From Hanleya hanleyi (Eukaryota > Mollusca > Polyplacophora > Lepidopleurida > Hanleyidae), in the NCBI GenBank assembly GCA_036873755.1, contig JAVTVY010033839.1:1-64000 (forward strand): a stretch of DNA of 64,000 nt. Reading direction: 5' to 3'. Below the pieces are notes generated by a model, which saw only the letters and a list, made by a program, of their open reading frames with translations, was not told where the DNA came from and searched no databases. Positions 1 through 12,523 of this stretch are shown piece after piece. The translations under genes were made by a program, and so were the position numbers. Position 1 is the stretch's first letter. Each line of letters starts with the position of its first letter.

Positions 1-282
1 ATAGTTATTTTCCTGTATTTCCTCTAATAACACTTTTTCTACTCTATCTCTGGCCTCATTGGCAGATTTACAGTTTGCTGTGTAAACTGGTAATGGTGAA
101 ATATCTGTATTATCTATCAGAGAAAAACCATTCTTAATACCATCTAAAAGGAAGTCCCTGTCGGGGTCGTTCTCCAACTCCACCTCCCAGACTGATAAAC
201 ACTGTTGTACAGGGGAGGGATTAGGCTCATATATAACGTCTATTCGTTTTTTGATGCAGGCTTTGATGACTGACTGCTGTAC
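1..282 (-). pseudogene. DIRS-like retroelement pol (RT polyprotein), N-terminal part, runs off the window
   Basis: The minus strand is open from 282 to the window edge. It reads through a segment with the pattern W-x-E-L-E-N-D-P-D-x-D-F-L-L-x-G-I-x-N-G-F, which I recognise as the conserved lead-in to the reverse transcriptase of DIRS-type (tyrosine-recombinase) retroelements common in molluscs and corals. It lies in the -1 frame relative to the upstream gag gene and overlaps its end; a TAA at 283-285 closes the frame upstream and no ATG precedes the conserved part. It is therefore probably made by frameshifting from gag. The catalytic RT, RNase H and recombinase domains would lie beyond the window. 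No stop is seen in this part, so I cannot say whether this pol is broken; it is listed as pseudogene because the linked gag has a nonsense codon. The DIRS assignment is from recalled family patterns. Confidence 0.6.
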
Positions 283-1415
283 TTATGATGGTTAAAGTCA
301 CTGTGATCCGACGATAGACAAGTTGCACAGATATGGGAATAATTACAAACTGTCAATGAACATCCTTGGCGGCCGTTGAATTTAGCACAAATAGGCTTAC
401 CCAACCGTTGATCGAATTTTGACCGATTGTTTTGCTGATGATTTTTCATGCGATAAGCAGAGCTATTTCCCAATCTTGTGTTATTACCAGACCTGTCCTG
501 CCTAGGGCGCAACATAGCTTGCATCAGAAATGTATTGTCCAAATTCCATGCGCTACTATTCTGGTGCTGCTGTTTTCTAAATTCAAGGTCATAATTCAGG
601 ACCGATACCCAGTCAAATGTTTGAGCAAAAGTTGCCACTTTAGTAATGTAACTGATGTATGCCAACAGAGTCTCTTGTGCACACTCATCTTTAGTAATCA
701 TTTCACTCAGAATTTTTGAAGAACCTTCCATAAACTGAGCAACTGACAGTCGATCATGGGGTATTTTGCCATCCTTTATTCTCAGTTCAAAAGCTCCCAT
801 ATCCACATTATTCAATGATTTATTCCCCGACTGGGGCGACAGTGTTATATAGTCTCGCACATGGCGAAGTGGGGATTTATGGACAGAAGAAGGAGCCGCA
901 AGAAGCGTCGAAAATAGGTTTAACATACCGGTACCAGTCTCCGCATTTTGTGGTCCATCACCGGGAACTAAGCCGGCAAATCTGCCTTGGGTAGCTGAAT
1001 TTGCCGCCAATTGTAAAACATCAAATAGTTCAGTCGCGGACATCCCTGTTGTCGCCGCTGCTGCCCTAGTCTGTTGTCCGCCGCTACCATTCTCAGCAGA
1101 ATTACTTGCAACACTTTCGTTTACAGTTCTCACGTCGCCCGATACAGCGGCCGCCATATTGGTTCTCTCGGGAGCAAAGTTATACCCCGGTATCTCTAAA
1201 AGTGCAAGTAAACGTTGTCCAACTGGTAAGCTAGCAAACGAAGTTTCTACCAATTCAGGAGATCAAAGTTTTAGGCTAGACGCCGTCTCGAAGCCTTCAC
1301 CCATGAGCGCTGCTATAGTTTCAGCTGTAAACTCGTTATCCTTTGCCCAGGCTGATACGTCGTAATTCCTTTCTAGCGCTCTTTGCTCACTGCGAGTACG
1401 TTGTAAATCAGCCAT
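240..1415 (-). pseudogene. DIRS-like retroelement gag with SAM-like N-terminus and C-terminal zinc finger; one in-frame TGA
   Basis: The reading frame starts at ATG 1415 (M-A-D-L-Q-R) and would be 391 codons, broken only by a TGA at 1263-1265 (codon 51); translation resumes in the same frame, so a single point change is enough. Residues about 20-75 look like a small helical SAM/death-type fold (pattern W-A-x-D-N-x-F-T-x-E-T-I-x-x-L-M-x-E-G-F, continuing past the TGA into V-G-Q-R-L-L-A-L-L). The middle is low complexity (Asn, Ala, Ser rich). The C-terminus holds a Cys/His cluster (C-x3-F-N-x-R-x-G-C-x4-C-x-Y-x-H-I-C-x2-C-x5-H), the nucleic-acid binding finger usual in these gag proteins. Starting at the TTG at 1253, as a simple ORF call would, loses the first domain. 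Neighbour: pol overlaps the 3' end in the -1 frame. Confidence 0.65.
246..252 (-). promoter_or_regulatory. Candidate -1 ribosomal frameshift site, A AAA AAC
   Basis: On the minus strand the last gag codons read tca-aaa-aac-gaa-tag, which contains the heptamer A_AAA_AAC in the correct gag phase, one codon before the gag stop (240-242). Slipping back one base places the ribosome in the open pol frame (next codons cga-ata-gac). A AAA AAC is one of the classical X XXY YYZ slip sites. A downstream stimulatory stem or pseudoknot would lie at about 180-240; I did not fold it. Confidence 0.55.
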
Positions 1416-1632
1416 CCCAACACAGAATTGTTAAAAATTTAAAATATAAAAGTCCACAGGCCCAATTGCGGACTATGCAGCAGGCAGGCAGCAAGACGGC
1501 GTATAAAATATATTTGCAAATGGCGCTCTATCAGCTGCTAGCCCATAATATACGCATGCAGCGCCCCCTATATGCCAAAAAGCGCATCACCCACGGCATT
1601 GTGTTTTACGACAACTTCGCGAAGTCTTCCAC
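1416..1632 (-). other. 5' leader of the DIRS-like element
   Basis: Non-coding sequence between the gag ATG and a stretch (1633 onward) that belongs to another repeat family, so the element boundary is probably near 1633. It contains A/T runs that could serve as promoter boxes. I could not identify a terminal repeat, as the other end is outside the window. Confidence 0.35.
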
Positions 1633-1945
1633 ATTTCACTGAACAATATGTGGTCCAAGAATTGAGTCGCTCAACGCAGCTCTTCTTTGGGAGTTATTTC
1701 GTTTTATTTCCTGTTTTACTACTATTACGCTGAATTCGGAAAACTTGAACGGAATTTTATTTGACGGAGTTTGTAATATTAAAAGCATGCTAGGTTTTAG
1801 CAGATTTTGAATCCATATTCATCGGTGTCTTTGGTGCATGACCCAAAGCGGTTTGTTTAGCGCTTCGGTGTTTGACGCAGTAAATAGCTGTTGAACAGTT
1901 AGCAATGCATTCAAATTCTAATTTCAATACAGCTAAAAATATGGA
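1633..1945 (+). repeat. Partial copy of the 8822-10756 foldback element (interior part)
   Basis: Similarity to 9285-9590 runs almost end to end: tccaagaattgag, gagttatttcgttttatttc, aaaagcatgctaggtttta and catgacccaaagcg are shared in the same order and spacing. The match stops at 1945, before the CAATACATTGAA repeats of the other copy. The DIRS-like element begins directly at its left side, so it may have inserted into or next to this copy. Confidence 0.7.
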
Positions 1946-3960
1946 TCACACGGCGACCGTATTAAATAAAGGTGCTAGAAACTCTTTGTAGAACATTTTT
2001 TTGTGATATGGCTGAGCGATCACGGCTATCCGCTAAAGACGAAATGAGACTGATCTAACCCTGCGGGTAACCTGGAATAGTTATCTTCAAGACTTTATCT
2101 TCAAGGTTAATGCCAGACAGATAGTTCATCATATAATTTGTTTCGGTGGATTGTTTGATTCCGTATTAAATGGCTTTCGTATATCCCGCTATAGTTACAC
2201 CTAGAGCAAAGGGAATATTTCAGATGATTCAGATTAAAGCGTATTCCATTAGGAGGATGCCTCATCCGCATGGATAAAATTGAAGATGGAGCGCTTATAA
2301 CCGTGAATTTAGTCTGGGTGTCAATGTCGACTGTGAATCTGCGCAGTCGATTGAGAAGTGATGGGGAAAAATAATCGTTTCCGAATCAACATGGAGTAGG
2401 GACATTTGGTTATGACAACACGTTCAAATTTCCACTCATGTGCCGGCAAAATGACGCCATGTGATAGTAGGGGAAAGTAAGTGAAGCCTTAAAACAGATT
2501 TTTACATGCTATTAATTATCGCCTGGAATTACATTCGGAAGCAGTATTATATTTCACCCAGCTTCCGTTATCCTAATAACGAAACGATAACGATTTCATA
2601 TAATCAGTTATGAGTGGCAAAATGAGTTTAATTAAAATATATATAAAAGAGTATGGCCATAGATATATATCCAATTCAACGAAAATATCCAAATGTTAAA
2701 ACCCGCAAGAAGGCATTATCCATCATCTCCATTCATTACGTTTTTCATATGCTTGCTCATTATCGAACTATATCAAGACGTAGTACAGCAGGGGCCAATG
2801 GGTCTCCTATTCAAGTGCTTACATGACGAAAATCAATAGACAGAATTTCACAAAAAAACTGCTATCCGCCTCACCCTGATAGCTCTTCCAGGGCAGGATT
2901 ATGTCTGAAGATATGCCTGTTGAGGGATTCATGTTGGAGGTTTTGAGGGGTATGTGACGGAGTAAAGAAGATGGGTAGCAGTGTGCTATTCAGTTCACCT
3001 ACTTGAGAGAGTAAACGTGGTAAAGTGCCTCAAATTTGAAAAGGTGAAATACAAAATGTCCACCAACGCTAAAACATTTTACTCAAGGTCTGCTAGGCAT
3101 CCATACGTTCTGCTTCGCGACTCTCTATTTTGCGTTGTCATGGCCTCACGGACTTCGTCGGAATTTACTCGAGGTCATCTGTCGTCAGGGACAAAGCATA
3201 TGAAGACCGTTAAACTGAGCGAATGGATATCAGCAGCGACTTAACGATATGTCGATCAACAAAAACGTTCCATGGTAATTTGTAAACAGCTACCGTCAAA
3301 CCAAGTGACATTGGTGCTTTTAAATAAATTTAATAACTGTATGGTGTATTTCAATATAACAATTAGTTAGAACAACCCTCTGATTCTGCAAGAATCCTGC
3401 AGAAAATGATGAGGCCCCTACAGAGGTAAATGGAGCGCAGCGCAAAGCACCCTGGGAGAGGATGCGCTTCACTGTCGTCATGCAGTGCAGCCGGTCGTCG
3501 TATTCGGTACACAGCTGTGGTCGGTTATCCAAGAGTTTTGATAGAAACTCCGGTGCATCACGGGATATTTTTCAGTTTTCCACCACTTGATTGGTCAATT
3601 CAAATTTTAAAAAAGATGCAAGTATTTCCATTGGCACTTGCAGGAATTTAGAGGAGCATCCGTCCAATCGTAGTTTATACAAAGCTTCGTCGAAACAGTT
3701 TTCTTGGTGAATACATAAATAACTATTAAAATAAATGATTGAGGCAGAAGTGAACAGTGTGTTCCATGCGTCGAGCAAGGCAGTGTATTACACTTAACTA
3801 CAGCGAATATTGAACATTACGACAAGCGTCGATAAGCGATGAAAGAAGGGCATTCTTTAGTCGCTCTGTAACCATGTAATTGGCCACACAGAAATTGTTC
3901 TGCAATCAATGCCAAATCAGGTTAAGACGCAATAAAATCATGGACTGGTCCCCTTGTTTT

Positions 3961-4120
3961 GATCAATTGTTAGACTAAAATACACAGGCGCACCTTAACA
4001 CCGTGAGTCATATATCTTTAGAGAAGCACTGGAAACAAAACGAATTTCCGTGTTGATTAAATCGATTCAAAGAACTGAAATCCAGTTCCCTTGCACCTGG
4101 AAAGGTAGCTGATGGTCTAT
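3961..4120 (+). repeat. Dispersed repeat, second copy at 15088-15285
   Basis: Shares in order gatcaattg, aaaatacacag, ttaacaccgt, tatatcttt, ggaaacaaaac, aatcaaatcgatt and cagttccc with 15088-15285, with small gaps. No coding capacity. Type unknown. Confidence 0.55.
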
Positions 4121-6134
4121 GGAGCTTCCGTACATATCTGATGTTACGTCTACTGTGCATCTGCAAAAATAACAGTATTTAAATTAAATTTAATGGAAAA
4201 GGAAAATTTTAACTTTTAAGAAATCAGATTTTAAAGAAATAATCTGATAACGTTTTTTTTCTAAATTCTGAGGCAGCACAACCTCAACAAAGAAATGTTG
4301 TCAAATTAGCGAAATCAGGTTAACTTGGTCTCATGATCATGATCATGCTGGCATCCTGCAGTTATGAAGATATGCCTAGGAACCGCCTATTGATTCAGAA
4401 ATCTATTGGAGCATTTTGGAGAAGATGACATTTTTCCTTAACAAATATGTGCTTCTGCTATGAAAATAAAGGTGTTTTTCATGGAACTCCTATTCAATCC
4501 CATATATTAGAGCAGGGATAAATCTATATAGTAGACCATAGTAAATCCCAGATTTTGCAAAAATAAGCCTAGTGGCCCTGTAATTTTATCATTTATTTTC
4601 AATGTCGAAGGTTTACGCTACGCTGAAGTATTATTATGGCTCATATAGAAAAAAAACTTCTATAACTTATAACTTATAATTTTACCTTTCTATCTCGCCA
4701 AGTGCGAAGTCAAAAATAAATATTTCATTGAGAAATTTCCTGTTCATAAATGTCCAAAAATTCGATTCAGGAGAATTATTCAGCCTCCTCAAAGGTTGAG
4801 ACATCTCCAATGTGAAAGCCACGACAATCTCGCTGTATCCAATCCATATATGATATTACTAAGCACTGATACGATCAGCGTGTCTTCAACGATTGTAGTC
4901 TGGGGGCACTTAAATGGCAACAATGAATAATGCGGATCTGATATTTGTGAGCACAGAAGTGATAAAGTCGACTATAATGGTCTGTTTATTTGTATCCCTG
5001 TCATCTCCATTAATCCAGTTTTTAATCAGTATTCAAGCGAATTAATCCGAACGTCTTCCTTCTCACTCCCAGTAGTCATTTCGCCGTTCAAGCAAATTTC
5101 TTGGTCTACGGAGATTCTTAGGTACTTATTTTCCTGTTGCTATTTTATGACCATGAAATACGTTGGATATTCAGTCTATAGTGATTTGTTCAAGCTGACG
5201 ATAAGCCTCGGGCATGCCATGCTTGTCATACGTGACCTGTGAACAATCTTTCATGTAGTCAGGTTTAAGAGATTTTCGTTTTAGAGATATTACCTGTTAG
5301 CCGTTAAATGTCTGTGAAACGAAGATCTATGAGACTGCAGATAAAAACACTTCATAAAGGCTTATCGTGTATCTTCGCATTATATTTTGAAACTACTACA
5401 TGAAGGACAGTGCCCGGGCACTGATACAGTATGCTGTAAAAATATGAGGAACAGATAAATAAATATTACTCCATGTCTTGGACTTAGATGTCTTGGAAGT
5501 CTCTATAGATCTCTCTATTAGTTACCTCTACCCTGCATCAATCTGGGCTCTGTCTAAAGATTCAATAGTCCAACGTCCATCAGCCAGCCGTTGTCCATTA
5601 CAACGCTATTGACCACAGTTGACAGGATTGTATTCAGAGGGTAGTAAACTCATGAAAGATCTTCCGAAGACGTTTCATGCAGTTTATCGCCAACAACACA
5701 TCCGTTCAGCTGTTAGATAACCGCTCCGGTGAAATATTCTTATCTGCCAAATTGAAATAAATGCTTTAACATGATTTTATCCATAGGTAATTGAGACGTT
5801 TGACAATTGAGTTGTCCGAGAACATATAACATATATGTAAGTGTACATATGGTCGGGTCTTACCTCAACCACTTTGCTTATCAAATGTAGAGGAAACGCT
5901 CAACGTACACACTACATACTCTGCCTGTGATTGTCCTTCGTCAAACAAATCCGAAATCACGGTTTCTGTCAAATATGCCGTTATCCAATTGTGGTATACC
6001 TTCCAATTTATAGATACCGATGGTGCAGCGAAGAAAGTCGGAACAGGATCTCATCCCATATAGCACTCAAGTGTTTAATTGGGTCGACACCAGAATTGAG
6101 GCTGTTGTCAAGTCCAATACAGAAACTCTATCAT

Positions 6135-6215
6135 ACACACATTAAATCTGTCAACATGAGATAGTTAAGACATAAAAGAGTTACTCTGAGAAAATACAAT
6201 GGAATTGAGGACTGC
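6135..6215 (+). repeat. Short dispersed repeat, second copy at 22945-23035
   Basis: aagacataaaagag, a shared ctga block and an aatacaa block recur in order at 22945-23035, with substitutions. Short and old; class unknown. Confidence 0.4.
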
Positions 6216-8821
6216 GAGGTCGACGGCCTGAAGATCAATTTATCAAGTGGGCTTAATTGATCGTTCCACATAACGTTATTTCCTAGCACCAATATTTAAC
6301 GGTGACCCACAATGGTCTAGGGCCATTACCAAGATACGAAAGAGATACGAAAGTGATGCGGTTCATCTCATGTAAATAATTCAAATGGTTGCAGAGATAT
6401 TGTAGTTTATAGAGAGCAAAATCCGTGATTTGCGGATGTTATACATATTAAAACTGTTTTATGTCACAACGTGAAACCGAATTAATTAGCCATGTCCTTG
6501 CTGGAATATTTCCAGAGATATAAGTTAGATATCTTTGTAGCTGATTATAATGTGCAAATTATAAAAGTTTGTTTATGGAAAACAATCCAATTATTTTTGA
6601 AAAATATGGTCACCTTAGCAACAGGGATCCTAATTTGATGGCGGCTATCGTAACCATAGTTCTGAAACTGTTGGTAGCCAAGACTCCAGTAAAGACAGTG
6701 TTAATGGAATGCAAAACACACGTGAACTTAAGTGTCATAGAAATGAACATGATATTATTTGTCTATCTAGCTATCTCTAGATCACGGCGTGACATAATCA
6801 AAGATCATTTTAATACCCATTTTGTACCAAACCTCAAAATTTTCAAAGTGTAATATTTCGCAAACCAATGATGAAAACAACGCCAAAATACTCACGTCTC
6901 TCTATTCAGCTATTTCCCCTTTGGGGTAATAATATTCATGTGATATGACAACAACTGATACATAAAAATTAATTAAAATTCCAGATTACCATATCAATTG
7001 CGATAGAAATATTCTTCATAGTTACTATCCCGAATTAATAAGTATTTTATTGAGCCTGTGGTTCGGTTTGTGACTTGACATAAGACCATGCGTGATCATA
7101 TAAAGAAGTAGTGGTCCCACATAGAACATTATCTGAGGAAATAATGTAACTTTGATCGAATCCCTTAGCTGGTGTCTTGCTGTATGACTGATTATAAAAT
7201 CTTTCGAAATAAGTTGCAAATCGAACCGAAAGGCAACTAGTCACTGGTTTTGCACTGGAAACTGGACAGAAAAGGACACGTATCGGAAATCAGAGTTGGG
7301 ACAGGTTCCAGGAATTTTCGGGAAAGTCCCAGGAGAATGGAACATTAATTGTCACCCAGTGCTCAATTGTTCAAATAACTGGTTGATGAAGCATAGATCT
7401 AGACTTGACGATTAATACTCGGTAAGTTTCAGTATGGATAACACTCACTACTACATTGTAACCTTTCTTCCGATTCAAGAACGGTCTATAGGAGCTACTG
7501 TGTCTGCGCGGGAATCAGTGTAGGTCATATCTGAAATAAATACGCCACTGTTACACCTGCATTCGTGTAGGATACAAATTGAAAAATATATACATACAAG
7601 CTAATTCTAACGCGTAATCGATAGAAGCTGTCCGCTATATCATTTATCCAAATGCGAAAGTTTTTATAATCGTCGCAATAATCGGATAAATGGAGACAAA
7701 TTGGGAACAACTGTTATGGTACCGGTAAAGGTCGTCCTCAATCAGTACGTCTGGATGCTTGCATGGGTGTTCCACAATCGCAATGTACTGCGTAATTACC
7801 TGCTACTATTACGCGATGGTTAGTATAGCATTTCATGTGTAAGTCGAAAAGTTGATAACATTGGCAATTTGATGGTTTTGGTTTACACATTTAATACGTA
7901 GCCAGGGCAATTATGTGTGGAAAGCTTGTTTTAGCAGGTCAGGAAAATACTTCCATTGAGATAGTCTCCTGCTCTAATAGCGTGTTTGGAGAACGTGACG
8001 TCTGGTTAAGGTAGACGATTTTGCTCAAGAATCCAATTATGCGGCCTTAGCAGCTCTTCATATTGATATTGATTATTCACTATTCCACCGGAGTTAAAGA
8101 CGACGAGAAGGTATCGCGAAAATCATTTCACTCTGTTCCTAAGCTGAGTTACAAAGCCAGATTGATATAAATTTACCGCAGCTTTCGGGCTGGCGTCCAT
8201 GCATTTGGCATGGGAAGTCACCAAATGCAGAACTGTTATATGGAACAATAAGTATACAGATTTTGGGGAGAAAGATAAATTTAAAATCGTCCACAACCAT
8301 GGATACTAGGATGTCTTCCAGTGCTATTACTTGCGAATTAAAAGATAGTGTGTTACTCATATTTATAAATAGACCTGAAATCTTATGACGTTTTGTCCCA
8401 CTTCTATGGAACATATATGCAATGTACATCTATGACAATTAAATAGCAGGTGGGGATCATAATACAATAGAATTACCCTCCCACCTCCCTCAGGTAACAC
8501 GATATCGATTTAATTGCTAACGTGAGGTCCCTCGACTGGAACAGGTGTATCGCCTTACATATGGTACTTCATGCCTTTCGGCACATGTAATGTGTTTTAA
8601 CAATCAAATTAGTGCCTTGATAACTAAGCGATGCTAGAATTGTCATGTAGATTAATGGATACACAAATCATCACGTGACTGAAAGGGATTAAAATGTCAT
8701 CAGGGTTAAGGTCTATTCAGCCAAGAGACACGGACTGCGAAATGCGTTCATGTTTCGCTGGTGTATGGACGGATAATGATAACTCAATTCCATGTGAAAC
8801 CTTTGTTTGGGATTGTCTGTC

Positions 8822-10756
8822 ATGGTAGACCACCTCTGCAACAATTCGTTGCGTTGAACATTTAGCAATGTATTGAGATTGTAATTTCAATACATTGAAA
8901 ATCAACCATCATAAGCCTCGAATTTCAATGTATTGAAATTCAATTGCAATGTATTGAAAATCGACCAATCCAAAGAGAGTATATATCAATGCATTGAAAA
9001 TCAGCCAACCGCATGTTTCTATTTTCAATGTATTGAAATCCAACCAATGAAACGAGGTTTTTCTTGGTGGCTTGCCCTGTACTGATATCACTCAACCACT
9101 GTATAACATCTTATTACAAATATTGCAAAAAAAGATAAATATTTTAGTCTTTATCACGTTTGATTTATATATGTCGGGGTACTCACAAAATCTGATCGAG
9201 AGTTCCCCTCTCGCGAAGACAGTCACGATATTACAGGTATGTAAAATGGCAATGCAAGTCACCGTGACCAAGCTTAAATCTACTGACCGCATTGAACGAT
9301 ATCTAGTCCAAGAATTGAGACTAGAGAGTTATTTCGTTTTATTTCCAGTTTCACTTATATTACAGCAAATTCGCAAAACTTGAACGAAATTTTATTGACG
9401 AAGTTTGTAATAATAAAAGCATGCTAGGTTTTAACTGACTGATTTTGAATCCGTATACATCGGAGTGTTGGTGTATGACCCAAAGCGATCTGTTTAGCTC
9501 TTCAATGTTTGACCCAATAAATAGCTGCCACAATTCATTGCGTTGAACAGTTAGCAATGAAATCAAATTCTAATTTCAATACATTGAAACTCAACCAATC
9601 ATAATCCCCGAATTCAAATTTATTGAAAATGGACCAATCCAAAGTGTGTATATATCAATGCATTGAAAATCAACCTCTGGCATGGTTTGTTACAGAGTTA
9701 GGTGCACCTGTTGTGACCAATACATTTGCGTCAGGAGAGTTCAGTATTTAGGTGACATGTCACTCCGCTCTTCAAATAGCACTTGTAACGATCTCAACCG
9801 AATTAAGAGATGTACTATGAAATTTAAATAAAGCATTGATTTGATGGGCTGTGAAATTCCTATGTTAAGCAGTCCTTGAACTATAATTTCAAACATCAGA
9901 CTTCTTCAGTTCTTCAAATATATGCTGCAATTCTAAGCGGTGACCTATATATATTCGTTCACATACAGATATTTCCAACTCTACCACCAAGGCGATAAAC
10001 GGACCCCTTTAATGAGAGTTTTCCTTTTTATTTTCATTCCCACTACAGTTTTGAAAAGATTTTGTCACATTTGATTTGGTAATCAGTTAAAATCTGGCCT
10101 GATTTAGTTATTGCAAACACTTGAACGATAGTTGCCCCATCAAATTTAATTGTGTGATAACAGTAGTGAAACTGGAAATCTCATTAAGCGACTCCATTTT
10201 TGACCCTGATATAGTTCACCCAGTTAAATAGAGTTAAAGTTCAGTCACTTTGACTTGCATAACCATTTTCATACCAGTAATATCGTAACCGTTTCGGCGA
10301 GATTGGTGACTACCATCCACGTTATGTGAGCTCACCGACAGCTATAAATTAAGCGTGATAACAAAGGAGAAACGTTATGATTTGTTGCAATATTTTTTAT
10401 CCGGTGTTCTATAGTGGGTCGTCGGCTTCAGAATACCACCAAGAAAACCCCGTTTCATCGATTGATTTTCAATACATTGATATTACATTTTCAATACATT
10501 GATACTGCATTTCAGTACATTATTACATTGATATTACATTTTCAATACACTGATATTCCTTTTTTAATGCATTGATATAACACCGTCAATACATTGAAAT
10601 TCGGGGCTTATGATTGGTTTATTTTCAATGTATTCATATTACATGTTCAATGCATTGAAATTCGGATAATATGATTGGTTGATATTAACGTATTGAAACT
10701 GTAATTTCAATACATTGGTATTGACGCAACGAATTGTGGCAGGGATGGCCTACCAT
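8822..10756. mobile_element. Foldback-like non-autonomous transposon with CAATACATTGAA sub-repeats, 1.9 kb
   Basis: The ends are inverted: the left begins ATGGTAGACCACCTCTGCAA and the right, on the other strand, ATGGTAGGCCATCCCTGCCA; both continue into aattcgttgcgt. Inside each end lie several copies of TTTCAATGTATTGAAA-type units linked by cataagcc/aaccaatcat spacers: 8860-9060 in one orientation, 10450-10730 inverted. A third cluster at 9530-9690 repeats the left end directly, starting from the same attcattgcgttgaaca, so the element looks composite (two left ends). No transposase frame is seen; the open frames inside are made by the repeats. No clear target-site duplication was found. Superfamily unknown. 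Confidence 0.65.
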
Positions 10757-11179
10757 AGTAACATGCAAGAGCACAGAATCGTCGAAGTCTGACTTCATTG
10801 AATTCGAGTCTTGAGATAACGATATATAATCGATGTTAAAAACGATGTTAATTCCCACGCTGGAGCTACAGGACTGCAGAAGATCATCCACGATATGGGA
10901 TCATATCTGTAAAATAGTAGAACTTTCAAGTTATAACATTGTGTAAAATTAGTCACTGCTCACTCATCGGGTCTTATTTAAACAGAGTGTTATAGTACAT
11001 GGTAATGATGGAAGATAGTATGGCTGTATTACACTATGCCCACGAAACTGATAACCGTAACGCCAGAACCAATATATAACCGGAGATGTCCGACTTCCTA
11101 GTCCATTTTCTATCGAATGGAAGAAAGGAAAGTATCATCAAAACGGCTAACTGTGCCGTCTTGAGAGATTTGAGAACTT
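10757..11179. other. Non-coding gap
   Basis: Nothing recognisable between the foldback element and the first RT-A copy. Confidence 0.4.
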
Positions 11180-12500
11180 CCAATGCATAAAATACCATCC
11201 AAAGCTAGACTGGTTCTAGAAGCTGCATCACCATTTTTTTTAACCCTTCAGGAGGTAAAAGCATTTTGCGCTACTTTATCTACAAACTCTGCCGTTGAGT
11301 ATATGTAGATATTAAAAAATTCAAAATATCTTACGGAAGAACTTGATGCGAAAAGGACACACATCGTACAGACTTGCATCCGCATGTGATTCGTCGACTC
11401 TGTATACTACAATCCCTCAACAGGAGTTGATTGACCGTCTTAGTTCATTAATTGTATCAGTGTTCAAGAAAACTGATCACCGACAAATTAATGTCAGAAG
11501 CTATAAAGCATTCTTTAGCTCTACTACATACAGTTGACACAATATGGCAACATCATACAGGTATTCCAATGAATACCCTTTTGGCTGACATTATGTGTTT
11601 TATGAATACGATTAGTTGGAGACTTTCAACAAGCCGATCATTTTAAAGTCCGTTCCTAATCATTCATCAAATGAAAAATAGATGATCTTTTTCCTATATA
11701 GATGACGCAGTGAAGGATATATATCCACCTACACTGAATTTGGAGGAAACTACAAATAGCCTTAACGACGCATGATACTTAGAACTATATCTCTATGAAA
11801 ATGAAGCTGGCCTTCTCTATCGTCGACTTTACGACGAGAGAGAAGATTACAATTTCGACATCGTAAACTATCCCTTCCTGGACAGTAATATTGCAGTGGG
11901 ACCTACACATATCACGCCTAGGACCATTCGCTAGATCCTGTATGAAATGTAATGCTTTTAATGAACGTCACAACACATAATTGCAGAAACTTATGAAACG
12001 GGGCTATATCACTAAGCGTCTTCACTCAACGTTTCTCTAATTTGGCGATACATGTCGCATTCTGATAGCGAAATATGAGCGTAGCGTGCAAGATCTTAAG
12101 TTTCGTAACTTGTGTATAATTTCGCTTTACCCGGGGCAAGGGGTCGTATGAACCCATGTTCTTCAAGATCCTCATGGCGTTCATATGAACAGGCACAATC
12201 AAAGCGTGAATGGTATAAATAATTCTCTAGATAACAATTTAACAACAAAAATCAAAGGGATTACGAAAGCAGATCAGCGATACTGATTTGATATTTCGAA
12301 CCATCAAAATGTCTTGCCGGCATCATTGGCAACTGTTGACCGCTCCTCTCTTGCAGGAAACTAGTCTGTGTTTAGGTATTCTAAGATTTTTTGTTTTAAT
12401 TTGGTGCTAATGCTGTTATATGGAATATTATGGACGCGAAAAAAAATTATTGGTCGACAGCTGAATATTGAATGACGGACTACATGCCTTTATTCAATGT
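11180..12500 (+). pseudogene. RT-A reverse transcriptase, copy 1 (decayed)
   Basis: Collinear with the best copy at 31215-33055. Translation in shifting frames gives the palm motif with T-L-Y-T-T-I-P-Q, then V-F-K-K-T-D and K-A-F-F-S-S-T-T-Y near 11390-11530, a broken motif B (G-I-P-M-N-T) near 11560, then Y-I-D-D near 11695 followed by D-I-Y-P-P and N-F-D-I-V-N-Y-P-F. At least six stops or frameshifts. The non-coding tail continues with the cccggggcaaggggtcg and caatcaaagcgtgaat blocks typical of the family and ends with gaatgacggactac. The start is set by similarity to the minus copy, not by a codon. Dead copy. Confidence 0.65.
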
Positions 12501-12523
12501 AATTCAATTTGCATTCCTGTGGG

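Larger units (their letters stand above)
1946..8821. other. 6.9 kb without a supportable gene
   Basis: AT-rich non-coding DNA. Open frames are at most about 100 codons, with no recognisable motif and no exon-like coding with good splice sites that I could see. Two old dispersed repeats lie here (3961-4120 and 6135-6215, listed separately). A short motif near 8020-8060 (gctcaagaatccaattatg) recurs near 25105-25135. Confidence 0.5.

Noticed and set aside
5405..5425. Perfect palindrome agtgcccgggcact
   Set aside because: Isolated, no associated feature; expected by chance at this scale or nearly so.
9072..9383. 103-codon frame
   Set aside because: Inside the foldback element, no transposase motif.
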